From JBCDKH01 sp964388485 (GTDB taxonomy: Bacteria; Planctomycetota; Phycisphaerae; Tepidisphaerales; Tepidisphaeraceae): 64,000 bases of DNA. Of this stretch, positions 26,060 to 35,142 are shown piece by piece. The stretch lies in assembly GCA_964388485.1 (NCBI GenBank), contig CAYMAS010000003.1, forward strand, positions 1 through 64,000, read 5' to 3'. The position numbers and the translations under genes are program-made. The notes under the pieces are model-generated. The model had not been told where the DNA came from, ran no database searches, and was given only the letters and a program-made list of their open reading frames with translations. Each line of letters opens with the position of its first letter. Position 1 is the first letter of the stretch.

Positions 26060-26476
26060 TTAGGCGACCTCGGCTGCGACCGGCTGAAGGGCCTCGTGCA
26101 AGGCCTCGGTCGAAACGGGCTTGCCGAGCACCTGGTCGACGACGCTCGGCTCGCTGCTGCGGCGGAGCGTCTCGATCGAATGGTCGCCCGTCAGCAAAAT
26201 CACCCGACATTCATTGCCCAAGTCCTGCCGGATTGACCGGGCCAGTTCGATCCCGTCGCCGTCGGGCAGGTGAACGTCGAAGATGGCCACGTCGTAGCCC
26301 CTGCCCTGCCGAGCCTTGACGGCGGCTTTGGCGTCGGCGACGTCGAGAGCGAGATCGGCCCTGAACCCGTGGTTGAGCAACAGCTTGCGTAAGGCCGCGG
26401 CAGTCGGGCGATGGTCTTCGACGACCAGCACCTCGCGAAGCGACACCTTTTCCTGCGTCAGATGTACATCCTCCAT
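26060..26476 (-). CDS. Stand-alone response regulator receiver (CheY-like)
   Basis: The 138-residue protein is a single receiver domain: VLVVEDHRPTAAALRKLL (acidic pair), the phospho-acceptor strand VAIFDVHLPDGDGIELAR with the aspartate before VHLPDGDG, VILLTGDHS (Thr switch) and a C-terminal KPVSTEALHEAL with the invariant lysine. There is no output domain. The ATG at 26476 is used here; a GTG at 26446, preceded by CAGGAAAAG, is a strong alternative that would start right before the receiver. It precedes ruvB by 8 bp and is divergent from the cold-shock gene. The cognate kinase is unknown; the histidine kinase at 29093 is the nearest candidate. Confidence 0.9.
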   Translation of the reverse strand: MEDVHLTQEKVSLREVLVVEDHRPTAAALRKLLLNHGFRADLALDVADAKAAVKARQGRGYDVAIFDVHLPDGDGIELARSIRQDLGNECRVILLTGDHSIETLRRSSEPSVVDQVLGKPVSTEALHEALQPVAAEVA

Positions 26477-26573
26477 CGTCCAGACACCAGCAACCGCTGG
26501 GCCACCAATCGACGGTGCAGGGGCAGTGCAGGTTGAAGTCGGGACGGACGTGATTACGCTCCTGCGACTTATC

Positions 26574-27092
26574 ATGACGGAAGCTGCCACCGAGACCATT
26601 GAAGATGTTGATGCCGCTCCCACTGCAGAAGGGGCCGGTGACGAGGAGCGGATCAGCGGCGAGGTGAAGTGGTTCGACGTCAAAAAGGGCTTCGGCTTCA
26701 TCGCCGGGCCCAAGAACGAGGACGTCTTCGTCCACTTCAGTGCCATCACCGGCGGCGGCTTTCGGGCACTAAAGGACGGCGAGGCCGTCACTTACGTCAT
26801 GTCGCAGGGTGACAAGGGTCTCAACGCTCTTGACGTGCAACGCGTGACGCCGCCCGAAGATGCCTCGCCCAAGCCGGCCAAGCAGCCGCAGGAGCAAGGC
26901 AACCCTGGCAAAAAGTCCCGCCGCAAACGACGCGGCGACAAGGGCGAGACGTCTGACCGGCAGCGCGACAGCCACGCATCCTCCGAGCCACGCGAGTATT
27001 TCCCTGACGAGAAGCCGACGACCGTCGGCAAGCGGGAGGAACTCAACTACGAAGGCCTCCGCGACGACGACGAGGGCGGCTACGTCGGATGA
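26574..27092 (+). CDS. Cold-shock domain protein with long charged tail
   Basis: This 172-residue protein has a cold-shock/S1-like domain at about residues 27-90: GEVKWFDVKKGFGFIAGPKN carries RNP1 (KGFGFI) and DVFVHFSAI carries RNP2. Such domains bind single-stranded nucleic acids and act as RNA chaperones. An acidic N-terminal leader of about 25 residues precedes it. A tail of about 80 residues follows, with a basic part (PGKKSRRKRRGDKG) and then acidic/glycine residues ending in DDDEGGYVG. Classical CspA proteins are about 67-70 residues, so both extensions are notable. It is divergent from the receiver-ruvB pair with about 97 bp between starts. Confidence 0.92.
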   Translation: MTEAATETIEDVDAAPTAEGAGDEERISGEVKWFDVKKGFGFIAGPKNEDVFVHFSAITGGGFRALKDGEAVTYVMSQGDKGLNALDVQRVTPPEDASPKPAKQPQEQGNPGKKSRRKRRGDKGETSDRQRDSHASSEPREYFPDEKPTTVGKREELNYEGLRDDDEGGYVG

Positions 27093-27117
27093 TGTGGGCG
27101 GCTACGTCCAAACCGCT

Positions 27118-28935
27118 CTAGTCGAAGCGGCGGACCTTGAAGCCGACCAGCGCCTGCTCAATTCCGGTCAAATCGTCGAACCTGCTCCGCGTCTCGACCG
27201 CGGCGGGGACCGCGTCGGTGATGAGCCCGTCTGCGCCCAGAGCGAGGAACGCCTGTTGCTCGCTCGGATCATCCACCGTCCAAACGAACGCGGCGATGCC
27301 GGCCTGGTGGAGGCGGTCGAGCGTCTCGGGCGTTGCGGCAGTTCGGCTTAGAGCGAGGAAGTCGACGTCGAGCCGCGTCAGGTCGCCGACGCTCGTGGCG
27401 ATGGTCAGCCCGACCTCGACGTCCGGTGCGAGCCGTCGCGTCTGACGGACGCCCTCGACCTTGAGCGACATGACCAGGACCCGATCCCTCACGCCCAGTT
27501 CGTCCACCACTTCCAGGACGGCCGGGACGAGCTGCTTGTCGAAGCCGTAGTATTTGAGCTCGATCAGCACCCGGCCGCGCGGCGTGATCTGCTGGAGAGC
27601 CTGCCGAAGCGTCGGGACCGTCTGGTCGCTGCCGATGAGCGTCGGCGTCGCGATTTCGCTCGCTGACAGCTCCGCCACCTTGCCGCGGACGCCAGCGACC
27701 CGCATCAGGTCCTCGTCATGGATCACCACCACGACGCCGTCCGCTGACAGCTGGACGTCCAGCTCGACGAGGTCCGCACCCACGTCCAGCGCGTGCTCGA
27801 AGGCGAGCAGCGAGTTCTCTGGGGCGTTGGAGATGTCGCCGCGGTGAGCGATGATGAAGCTTGGCGTCGTCGCGAGCCCACTCGCGGCGGCGATCAGCGT
27901 CGAGCCGGCCGTACCGACGATGAACAAACCCACGCCGGTCCAGAAGACGATCCCGCCCCGCCAACGCAGCAGGCCTGGCACGGCCAAAGACGTCTCCGTC
28001 TTCTGCCGGATCGCCTGTCCCGTCACCCGCTCGTACAGCAACGCCAGGAGAACGCCGAACGTCGAGATGACCAGCAGGCTCACCGCTTCCGCCACGATCA
28101 GCTGCACGCCGCCTAGCAGCAGGACGACGATCAGGCCCCACCATCCCGTGCCGAACCAGCCGGCCAGCAGCGTCAGCCCGCTGGTGACGAGGCCGACTAC
28201 GAGAGATGCCCCGGCCGCGGCGATGACGAACACCGTCAGCAGCCACGCGACGTCGCTCTTGATGCCCCGTGTCGCCTGTCGACTCCGGCAAATCGCGACC
28301 CGCGGCGGCGACTCGTCGAACAGCACAATCGGCAACGCCAGGGACGTCTTGACGAGCACGTACCCGCCGCCGATGGCCGCCAGCAGCAGGCCCGAGGCGA
28401 CGCCGGCCGCCGACCACCAGAACGTCGGCGGTCGCTCGACGAGGTAGTAGTTGACGTCGAACTCCCCCGCTACCACCGGCCAAGCTGCCCAACCCGCCAG
28501 GATCAACCCCGGCAGAACCCCCGCCGTCAGCCAAAGCCCTTCCCAAAACGCTAACCGCACCAGCGTCGGCAGCATCGCCACGACCCGCCGCACCCCGCCG
28601 ACGATGCCGAACCGGCCTCGCACGCAGAGCACCGACAGCACGGCCGTCACCTGTGCCATCCGCGAGACCAAGAGCGACACCGCGACCAGCACCGCCAGCG
28701 ACAGGCCCTGCCACGAGAGGAAGAAGCCTACCAGCTGCTCATTGCTGATCGCGACCTGGCCGTCCCGAGTGATGAGCCACCGGGCGAGCCAGGTGACGAG
28801 TGGCGTCAAAGCGAGCAGGAGAACGGCGTCCGTGGCCAACTGAATGACTACGAACGACTTCCACCGCCATCTCAGCCGCCGCAACGTCGCGCGGGCGAGG
28901 TCGCCGATGGGGAGTGACGTCGGCTGGTCCTGCAC
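27118..28935 (-). CDS. Membrane glycerophosphodiester phosphodiesterase
   Basis: The 605-residue protein starts at a GTG. Residues 1-345 form a polytopic membrane domain of about eight spans, like the GPDPase membrane domain. Residues from about 355 form a GDPD domain: IIAHRGDISNAPENSLLAF with the catalytic HRG and ENS, GADLVELDVQLSADGVVVV with the metal-binding ELD, and IHDEDLMR with the catalytic His. GDPDs hydrolyse glycerophosphodiesters to glycerol-3-phosphate or act on lipid or wall polymers. The topology places the catalytic domain next to the membrane, probably outside the cytoplasm. The neighbouring histidine kinase gene is divergent. Confidence 0.93.
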   Translation of the reverse strand: MQDQPTSLPIGDLARATLRRLRWRWKSFVVIQLATDAVLLLALTPLVTWLARWLITRDGQVAISNEQLVGFFLSWQGLSLAVLVAVSLLVSRMAQVTAVLSVLCVRGRFGIVGGVRRVVAMLPTLVRLAFWEGLWLTAGVLPGLILAGWAAWPVVAGEFDVNYYLVERPPTFWWSAAGVASGLLLAAIGGGYVLVKTSLALPIVLFDESPPRVAICRSRQATRGIKSDVAWLLTVFVIAAAGASLVVGLVTSGLTLLAGWFGTGWWGLIVVLLLGGVQLIVAEAVSLLVISTFGVLLALLYERVTGQAIRQKTETSLAVPGLLRWRGGIVFWTGVGLFIVGTAGSTLIAAASGLATTPSFIIAHRGDISNAPENSLLAFEHALDVGADLVELDVQLSADGVVVVIHDEDLMRVAGVRGKVAELSASEIATPTLIGSDQTVPTLRQALQQITPRGRVLIELKYYGFDKQLVPAVLEVVDELGVRDRVLVMSLKVEGVRQTRRLAPDVEVGLTIATSVGDLTRLDVDFLALSRTAATPETLDRLHQAGIAAFVWTVDDPSEQQAFLALGADGLITDAVPAAVETRSRFDDLTGIEQALVGFKVRRFD

Positions 28936-29092
28936 CGACGGCAGCGTAGTGGACGTCAGTCGACCTCTGGTAGCCGCGGAGCCTGCTCCATTGCTACCAG
29001 AGCAGCATCAGCGAGGTCCAGCAGCACCCCATCAAACCTTCGACGTCGATCGTCTCTACCCTGAAGCCTTGCCCGTCCTTGCTGCGAGCTTC

Positions 29093-29947
29093 ATGTCCGG
29101 CCTGCTGTTAGGCGGGCTCGTCAGCCTTGCCCTGTGCGGGATCGCGGGAGCCTGGGGCTACTACAAGTTCGTCCGCCTCGAGCGACGGACGCGACAGGCG
29201 GAGCGGCTGGGTGAACTGGGCATGCTGACGGCCGGCCTGGCTCACGAGATCAAGAACCCGCTCAGCACGCTGCAGCTCAACCTCCAGCTGCTGCGTGAGC
29301 AACTCGACGACCGCATCAGCGGCCTGGATGACCTCATCGGCCTGCCTGCCGCGGCGGCTGGGGATCTTGAAGAGCGGCGTAAAGTGTTGGCCCGCATGAT
29401 CCGGCGGCTCGACGGCGTCACGAACGAAGCAGGCCGGCTTCGTGAGATCCTTGACGGTTTCCTCCGCTACGCCGGCCGCATCGAAGCCCAGCCGCAGCCG
29501 GTCGACCTCGCCCGGCTCGCCAACGACCTGACGGACTTCCTCATCCCGCAGGCCTCCGCGTCGCGGGTCCGTCTGGTCGTCGAGTCGCCGCAGAGCGTGA
29601 GGGCGACGGTCGACGCGAACCTCATCAAGCAGGCGATGCTCAACCTGCTGCTCAACGCAGTCCAGCACTCGCCCGAAGGTTCGACCGTGACCCTCAAGCT
29701 GTTGCCCGGTAACCCGTTGCGGGTCAGCGTCAGCGACGAAGGTCAAGGCGTACCAAAGGAGGACCAGCCACGTCTGTTCGATCCCTACTACACGCGACGT
29801 AAAGGTGGAACGGGGTTGGGTTTAGCCATCACGCGACGCATTGCCGAGGCTCATGGCGGCCAGATCCAAGTCGACAGCGAGCCGGGCTCGGGAGCGACGT
29901 TCAGCCTGGTGCTACCGCTCCGTCCGCGGCGTCGCGGGGGCGGCTGA
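29093..29947 (+). CDS. Membrane-anchored sensor histidine kinase (NtrB-like core)
   Basis: From the ATG at 29093 the product is 284 residues: a short N-terminal membrane span (GLLLGGLVSLALCGIAGAWG), then a kinase core. HisKA has the phospho-acceptor in GLAHEIKNPLSTLQLNLQLL, and HATPase has N box NLLLNAVQHSPEGS, G1 VSDEGQGVPKEDQP, F box RLFDPYYT and G2 KGGTGLGLAITRR. With almost no periplasmic domain, the input is probably intramembrane or from another protein. A longer frame to 28844 overlaps the GDPD start and has unconserved sequence. The 3' end overlaps the convergent GT8 gene by 36 bases. No adjacent regulator is present. Confidence 0.9.
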   Translation: MSGLLLGGLVSLALCGIAGAWGYYKFVRLERRTRQAERLGELGMLTAGLAHEIKNPLSTLQLNLQLLREQLDDRISGLDDLIGLPAAAAGDLEERRKVLARMIRRLDGVTNEAGRLREILDGFLRYAGRIEAQPQPVDLARLANDLTDFLIPQASASRVRLVVESPQSVRATVDANLIKQAMLNLLLNAVQHSPEGSTVTLKLLPGNPLRVSVSDEGQGVPKEDQPRLFDPYYTRRKGGTGLGLAITRRIAEAHGGQIQVDSEPGSGATFSLVLPLRPRRRGGG

Positions 29948-30886
29948 GGGCCGTTGCTCGCTGCCCGTGCGAAGCTTTCGAATCTTCCGCTTGATCTCCA
30001 CCTTCCCGAGCCGCGAATAGGAGCGGCTCAGGCGGAGCAGCTTCCCGGGTGAGGTGTAGGACCAGGCATTGTATTGCTTCAGCGCCGTGTGCTGCATGTA
30101 GTGACGCCACAACGGGTAATGCCGCGTGAAGTGGCGAGCCAAGGGGTTCCACGGCTTGGGCGAGCCGACGAGGTGATAGATGGCGTCCGTGGCGTCGACC
30201 GGCACGGCGAAGGCGCCCGCGTAGAGGAGGACGTTGTACTTCGCGTCCATCCAGTGCAAGTGATTAGCGAAGCCCATGTTAAAGATCGCCTGGTCGGCCG
30301 ACTTGAACCGTCCGGCGTACTGGCGGGCTAGGCCTTTGCAGATGCCCAGGCCGTCGATCTCGCGCCACCGCCTGAGGTTGAAGCCAACGACGCCCGCGTT
30401 CGCTTCGGGCACGTCGAGATCGAGTTCGTGGTCGCGGTACAGGTCCCGGTGCAAGGACTTACGCCTCGGAACGTCCGGCACGACGAAGAGCACCGCCCGG
30501 TCATCGATCTGGGCCATCAGGTCAGCCAGATCGAGCGTAACGATAAGGTCTGCATCGAGATAGATGCAGCGATCGACATCGGGCAAGAGGTCAGCGATCT
30601 GCATCTTTCCAAAGACCGTCGTGTTGCCGTGAAGCGTGCCGCCACCGATGGGTCGCTCGGGGACATGATCGACCATGCTGAGCGACGCGCCGCGAGCGTT
30701 GAGATCGAAGGTCTCTCGTATCAGCGACTTGTCTTCATCACCGACGCTGTCGAGGATGATGTGGACGTGGAACTGCTCAGGGTGCCTGGCGCTTCGCAGG
30801 AGCGACGCGAGGGTCGCGTGCAGACCCGGCAGGATCAGGCGATCCGCGAGCAACACGACGTGGACAGGCTCTGGGGACGCCGGCAT
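29912..30886 (-). CDS. Glycosyltransferase family 8
   Basis: The ATG at 30886 gives 324 residues. The GT8 signature is clear: HVVLLADRLILPGLHATLAS at the N-terminus, TVFGKMQIADLLPDVDRCIYLDADLIV with the DxD metal site (YLDADLIV), NAGVVGFNLRRWRE, and FKSADQAIFNMGF, followed by HLVGSPKPWN. GT8 enzymes add galactose or glucose to LPS cores or other glycans. It is convergent with and overlaps the histidine kinase, and is away from the main glycan cluster. The longer frame to 31195 is antisense to nadB and was rejected. Confidence 0.92.
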   Translation of the reverse strand: MPASPEPVHVVLLADRLILPGLHATLASLLRSARHPEQFHVHIILDSVGDEDKSLIRETFDLNARGASLSMVDHVPERPIGGGTLHGNTTVFGKMQIADLLPDVDRCIYLDADLIVTLDLADLMAQIDDRAVLFVVPDVPRRKSLHRDLYRDHELDLDVPEANAGVVGFNLRRWREIDGLGICKGLARQYAGRFKSADQAIFNMGFANHLHWMDAKYNVLLYAGAFAVPVDATDAIYHLVGSPKPWNPLARHFTRHYPLWRHYMQHTALKQYNAWSYTSPGKLLRLSRSYSRLGKVEIKRKIRKLRTGSEQRPSAAPATPRTER

Positions 30887-30946
30887 ACCAAAGGTATAGC
30901 GACTTTCAGGATTTGATGGGACCCGACACCGGTCGCATAGCGTGAG

Positions 30947-32644
30947 GTGGTGCCGGATGCCCTGACGAGTCGCCGCTACCTCGTGCCGTTCAAGGCCGGT
31001 CGGCTGCCGCAGCGGCAGTGCGACGTCCTCGTCGTCGGCGGCGGCGTAGCCGGCTTGCGTGCGGCCATTGCCGCGGCAGATCTGGGCAAGGACGTCATCC
31101 TCCTCAGCAAGGATACTGTCGAAGAGTCCAACACCTGGTACGCCCAGGGAGGCATCGCCGCCGTCCTCTCGCCGCTGGACTCGGTCGACGCCCACATCAA
31201 CGACACCATCGGCGTCGGGGCGGGCCTTTGCAACGCCGATGCCGTTCGCCTCGTCGTGACCGAGGGGCCCGAGCGGGTGCTGGAGCTGCTTAAGTGGGGG
31301 GCCAACTTCGATTTAGATGCGTCGCAGGGCAACCCCCACGACCTGGCCTTCGGTCTCGAAGCCGGCCACTCCGTTGCTCGAATCCTCCATGCCTTCGGCG
31401 ACGCGACGGGGCAGGAGCTCTCCAACACGCTCGTCCGCACCGTCCGCGAGCGGGAGAACATCCGCGTCGTCGAGAAGGCGTTCGCCCTCGACCTGATGAC
31501 GGACCCGGACCAGGACGAGCAAGCCGTTGGCTGTCTAGCACTTATCGACGGCCGAGTCAACGCCGTCTGGGCCCGCAAGACCATCCTCGCCACCGGTGGA
31601 GCGGGCATGCTCTTCCGCGAGACGACCAACCCCAAGATCGCCACCGGTGACGGCATCGCGATGGCCTGGCGGGCTGGGGCCGTGGTGAAGGATGTGGAGA
31701 TGATGCAGTTCCACCCGACGACGCTCTACGTCGCCGGTTCCGGTCGTGCCCTCGTGACCGAAGCCGTTCGCGGCGAGGGAGGTAAGCTGATCGACCGCAA
31801 CGGCTTACGATTCATGTCGGACTACCACGAAGACGCGGAACTCGCTCCGCGTGACGTGGTCAGCCGGGGCATCGTCGAGCAGATCCGCAAGACCGAGCAC
31901 ACGCACGTCTACCTCGATGTGCGGCACCTTGACCAACAACGACTTGCGGATCGATTCCCCGGTCTCCTCCGCCTCTGCGGGCAGTTCGACCTCGACCCGA
32001 GCCGGGACCCGATCCCGGTCCATCCGTCCGCCCACTACTTCATCGGCGGCATCGCCTCAGACGGTGACGGACGCTCCACCGTCAGCAACCTCTACGCCAT
32101 CGGCGAAGCCGCCTGCACCGGCTTGCACGGAGCCAACCGACTGGCCAGCAACAGCTTGCTTGAAGGTCTCGCCTACGGCTATCGCGCCGGCAAGCACGCC
32201 GCCGAAGCGATCGACGGCGACTCGCCCTTCCCGCAGAAGCTCCGCCACGACCAGCCGCCGAGCAGTCGCACCGAACTCGACATCTCCGACGTCCGCTCCA
32301 GCCTCCGCAGCGTCATGTGGCGTAACGCGGGCATCGAGCGGTCAGGCGAAAGACTCGAAGAAACCCGGGAAATCATTACATTTTGGGGTCGATACGTCAT
32401 GGACAAGGTCCTGGGCTCCACCGGCCAGCTCAACGGCAACGAGACGGCGGTTCGCGAGGGCTGGGAGCTGCAGAACATGCTCGGCGTGTGCCATCTCGTT
32501 GCCAGTGCAGCACATGCGCGAACCGAAAGCCGAGGCGTCCACTATCGACTCGACTTCCCCGACCGCAACGACGCCAACTGGCAGATGCACCTCCGCTGGC
32601 AACGCTCGACCAACACACCGACGCCGGAGCCCGTAAGTGCCTAA
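30947..32644 (+). CDS. nadB: L-aspartate oxidase
   Basis: NadB oxidises L-aspartate to iminoaspartate with FAD, the first step of de novo NAD synthesis. The 565-residue protein has the dinucleotide-binding VLVVGGGVAGLRAAIAAADL, SNTWYAQGGIAAVL, the active-site MQFHPTTLYVAGSGRALVTE, EAVRGEGGKLIDRNG, HPSAHYFIGGI, and GANRLASNSLLEGLAYG. Length and order are as expected. Tandem GTG codons at 30947 and 30950 are both possible starts. The next gene begins before its stop. NadA and NadC are not in the window. Confidence 0.95.
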   Translation: MVPDALTSRRYLVPFKAGRLPQRQCDVLVVGGGVAGLRAAIAAADLGKDVILLSKDTVEESNTWYAQGGIAAVLSPLDSVDAHINDTIGVGAGLCNADAVRLVVTEGPERVLELLKWGANFDLDASQGNPHDLAFGLEAGHSVARILHAFGDATGQELSNTLVRTVRERENIRVVEKAFALDLMTDPDQDEQAVGCLALIDGRVNAVWARKTILATGGAGMLFRETTNPKIATGDGIAMAWRAGAVVKDVEMMQFHPTTLYVAGSGRALVTEAVRGEGGKLIDRNGLRFMSDYHEDAELAPRDVVSRGIVEQIRKTEHTHVYLDVRHLDQQRLADRFPGLLRLCGQFDLDPSRDPIPVHPSAHYFIGGIASDGDGRSTVSNLYAIGEAACTGLHGANRLASNSLLEGLAYGYRAGKHAAEAIDGDSPFPQKLRHDQPPSSRTELDISDVRSSLRSVMWRNAGIERSGERLEETREIITFWGRYVMDKVLGSTGQLNGNETAVREGWELQNMLGVCHLVASAAHARTESRGVHYRLDFPDRNDANWQMHLRWQRSTNTPTPEPVSA

Positions 32645-33596
32645 CGGGCCAATGCTTGGCCTCATTGCGGCGACGGCGGCGGCGATGCTGTGGGCGGTCG
32701 CGACGGTCCTTTACGCACGCGCCGGACGCGTCATCTCGCCCATCCGCCTCAACGCGATCAAGGGCGTCGGCGTCTCGTTGCTCTTCGCCTCGATCCTGCT
32801 GATCTTCCAGCGATCCGATCTTGTTGACCTGCAACACGTCCCAGCTGCCGTGGTTGTCGGCCTCGCGATCAGCGGCATCGTCGGCATCGCCTTGGGCGAC
32901 TCGTTCTACTTCGCCTCGGTCAACCGCATCGGGCCCGGGCGGGTGTCGCTGCTGTTCCTGACGAGCATCCCGATGACCGTCGTCGGCGGCGTGATCTTCC
33001 TCGGCGAGACGCTTTCGCCTTTGCAAATCCTTGGGGTGGTCATCACAATTGCTGGCGTCTCGTGGGTCGTGGCGGAGCGGACAGAGCTCAAGCCGCTGCC
33101 GCTGGAATCGGTGTCATCGGCGTTACATCGGCGGTCGGAATACGTTGCCGGCGTGTGCTTCGGCGTGCTGGCGGCGGTCGGGCAGGCCGCCGGGGCGGTC
33201 GTCAATCGTCAGGTTTTGTCGGAGACCGACCTGTCGAGCCTGCAGACGGCGCTGCTTCGACTCGGCAGCGCGACCGTCGTCCTCGTGCCGATCGCCCTGC
33301 TCCTCGGCGGCCGCCGGCGTAGCAACGGCGGCACCACCGTGTTCGTGCCGGCCAAAATCTGGCTGACCGTCGCCGTCGCCGCGTTGCTCGGCACGTTCGG
33401 CGGCATCTGGCTTCAACAGGTCGCCTTCGACCGCGCCGACGCCGGTATCGCCGCCACCTTGCTCAGCACGACGCCCATCTGGATCCTGCCCATCGCCTGG
33501 CTTGCCGGCGAACGGGTGACGCGGCGGACGGTGGTCGGGGCGTTGGTCGCGATGCTTGGGATCGGGTTGCTGGTGAGTGGAACGACTATAGATTGA
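32637..33596 (+). CDS. EamA-type (DMT superfamily) transporter
   Basis: This 319-residue inner-membrane protein has ten predicted spans in two EamA repeats. The first repeat starts LGLIAATAAAMLWAVATVLY and ends near ILGVVITIAGVSWVVAE; the second starts YVAGVCFGVLAAVGQAAGAV and ends near VVGALVAMLGIGLLVSG. The conserved GETLSP-type loop (FLGETLSPLQ) and the matching LAGERVTRR in the second repeat are typical of drug/metabolite exporters. The GTG at 32637 has a GGAG seven bases upstream and overlaps nadB by 8 bases; an ATG at 32652 is an alternative. The substrate is unknown. Confidence 0.88.
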   Translation: MPNGPMLGLIAATAAAMLWAVATVLYARAGRVISPIRLNAIKGVGVSLLFASILLIFQRSDLVDLQHVPAAVVVGLAISGIVGIALGDSFYFASVNRIGPGRVSLLFLTSIPMTVVGGVIFLGETLSPLQILGVVITIAGVSWVVAERTELKPLPLESVSSALHRRSEYVAGVCFGVLAAVGQAAGAVVNRQVLSETDLSSLQTALLRLGSATVVLVPIALLLGGRRRSNGGTTVFVPAKIWLTVAVAALLGTFGGIWLQQVAFDRADAGIAATLLSTTPIWILPIAWLAGERVTRRTVVGALVAMLGIGLLVSGTTID

Positions 33597-33695
33597 GGCT
33601 TTATCTACGAAACGTGCGTTACGTCTGACTTTGATACAACCACCAACCCTCGACGTCCCTATAGTCGAAACTGGCAGCTCATACCATAGTGTCGC

Positions 33696-33793
33696 CATCC
33701 GTCATCCCGACCGTAGCCGAGGGACCTCGCTAGGTTTCCACAATCGTACAAGCGAGGTCCTTCGACTCGCTGCGCTCGCTCAGGATGACGGAT
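33696..33793. repeat. REP-like palindrome, GTCATCCCGA family, copy 1
   Basis: A left arm (33696-33731, CCGTCATCCCGACC... GGGACCTCGCT) is complementary to a right arm (33750-33793, AGCGAGGTCC... CAGGATGACGG) with imperfections in the middle. It lies between the DMT transporter and the convergent ChaN-like gene. Very similar arms recur at 36523-36608, with a half copy near 41541. Confidence 0.8.
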
Positions 33794-33850
33794 GAGAGCA
33801 ACAGCGGAGATCAGACGCGAGATGTCCGCTCGTGGAGCCAGTCCAGCGAC

Positions 33851-34966
33851 TCACAGCGACTGCGTCGTCGGGCGCGTTGCAGGGGTGGGGGCGGTGGTCG
33901 GACGGCTCGCGGGACGTGTGACCGACATCGGGTCACGCGGCACGAGCGGGCCGGTGTAGATGACGACGTTCGCCCGGCCCACGTCGTCGGGTCGGAGCCG
34001 GCCGGATTCGACGGGCAGGAGGCTGACGGTCAGGACGTCCAGGCCGTAGTCGCGGACGAGCGTCGTCACGCCGCCGTCGAAGTCGGTGTGGAACCCGCCG
34101 ACGAGCAGGAACACCGGGCCGTCGCTGACCGCATGGGCGGCGAAGACGCTTTGGGCCATCGTCGCGTCCCAGACGAGTTGGCCGTCGAAGAAGTCGTCGA
34201 CGCTCCGGCCGGTCCGGGTCGTCGGCCGCGTCGAACTTTTCTTAGCCGGCCCGGTCGCGGGGCGTGTCGTGGTGACGTCGACGGTCTTGTCGAGCTGGGC
34301 GAAGACCTCGCCGAAGCGCCCGCGATAGTCGACGAGCTTCTTGCGATGCGTGATGGTCGGCCGGACGGCCAGCCCGTCGTTTGGCAAGGCGCGGACGCCT
34401 TCGACCCGAGCCAGGGCCGCCCGCTCGCGTGGGGCGTTGGCGGCGTAGATCGGGATGTCGTTGGCGCGGGCGTAGCGGATGATCCGCCGATAGGCCTCGC
34501 CGTCATCAGGCCATTTTCCCAGATCCGCCTCTATTTGCTGGGCCGAGCCGAGGTAGGGCGTGACGGGTCGCTTGCGTTCGAGGGCTTCGAACGCGACCGC
34601 CCCGCCGTCGTCGCTCGGCAAGGCGGCGGCGACGAGGCGGGCTTGAACGCGGTGGCCGACGTCGTCGCCGTGAAGTTCGCCGAGGAGGACGACGTCGGCC
34701 GCCTCGAGTCGTTGCTGCAGGGAGCGAGCCGTGACGGGTTCAGCGGTGGTGCCGTCGAACATGGGGATCTGCCGGCCGCCGAGCGTGAGGCGGTAATCGT
34801 CGGCTTCGGCACCGACGCCGGCGAAGGTGATCGGCTCCGACACGTCCAAAGGTCCGCCGGCCGGCGACTCGGTGCCCCGGCAGCCGGCGAGCGTCAACGC
34901 AAGCCCACCCGCGGCAAGGGCGAGGCAGCTGAAAACGCGGGGCGAGAGGCGTGGCATCGCGAGCAT
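33851..34966 (-). CDS. ChaN-like (DUF399) lipoprotein
   Basis: The product of about 371 residues has a lipoprotein signal: basic start, a hydrophobic core (SCLALAAGGLALTL) and lipobox LAGC. The mature part carries DVVLLGELHGDDVGHRVQA, VAFEALERKRPV, IRYARANDIPIYAANAP, and later VFLLVGGFHTDFDGGV. These are the ELHGD and GxxH features of the ChaN/DUF399 iron-regulated or heme-binding family, related to the erythromycin-esterase/EreA-like fold. A low-complexity insert rich in Thr/Arg/Pro occurs near TRPATGPAKKSSTRPTTRTG, and the C-terminus has a similar TRPASRPTT tail. Start choice among ATGs at 34993, 34966 and 34957 is uncertain. Confidence 0.82.
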   Translation of the reverse strand: MLAMPRLSPRVFSCLALAAGGLALTLAGCRGTESPAGGPLDVSEPITFAGVGAEADDYRLTLGGRQIPMFDGTTAEPVTARSLQQRLEAADVVLLGELHGDDVGHRVQARLVAAALPSDDGGAVAFEALERKRPVTPYLGSAQQIEADLGKWPDDGEAYRRIIRYARANDIPIYAANAPRERAALARVEGVRALPNDGLAVRPTITHRKKLVDYRGRFGEVFAQLDKTVDVTTTRPATGPAKKSSTRPTTRTGRSVDDFFDGQLVWDATMAQSVFAAHAVSDGPVFLLVGGFHTDFDGGVTTLVRDYGLDVLTVSLLPVESGRLRPDDVGRANVVIYTGPLVPRDPMSVTRPASRPTTAPTPATRPTTQSL

Positions 34967-35142
34967 GATCGACCGGTCGGCGGCAAAGGGCAACCGGTCA
35001 TCACAAACGCGACGGTTCAGGCTCCGGCGTGGCCGCGGTTCTCGAGCGTTGCGGGAGAAGTACTGCCGCTCGTGCGGCGTGGCAATGCGGTGGTTATGCT
35101 CGTCTTCCCCGCCCGCCCCGCCCTTCTCACCCCTTGATCAGC

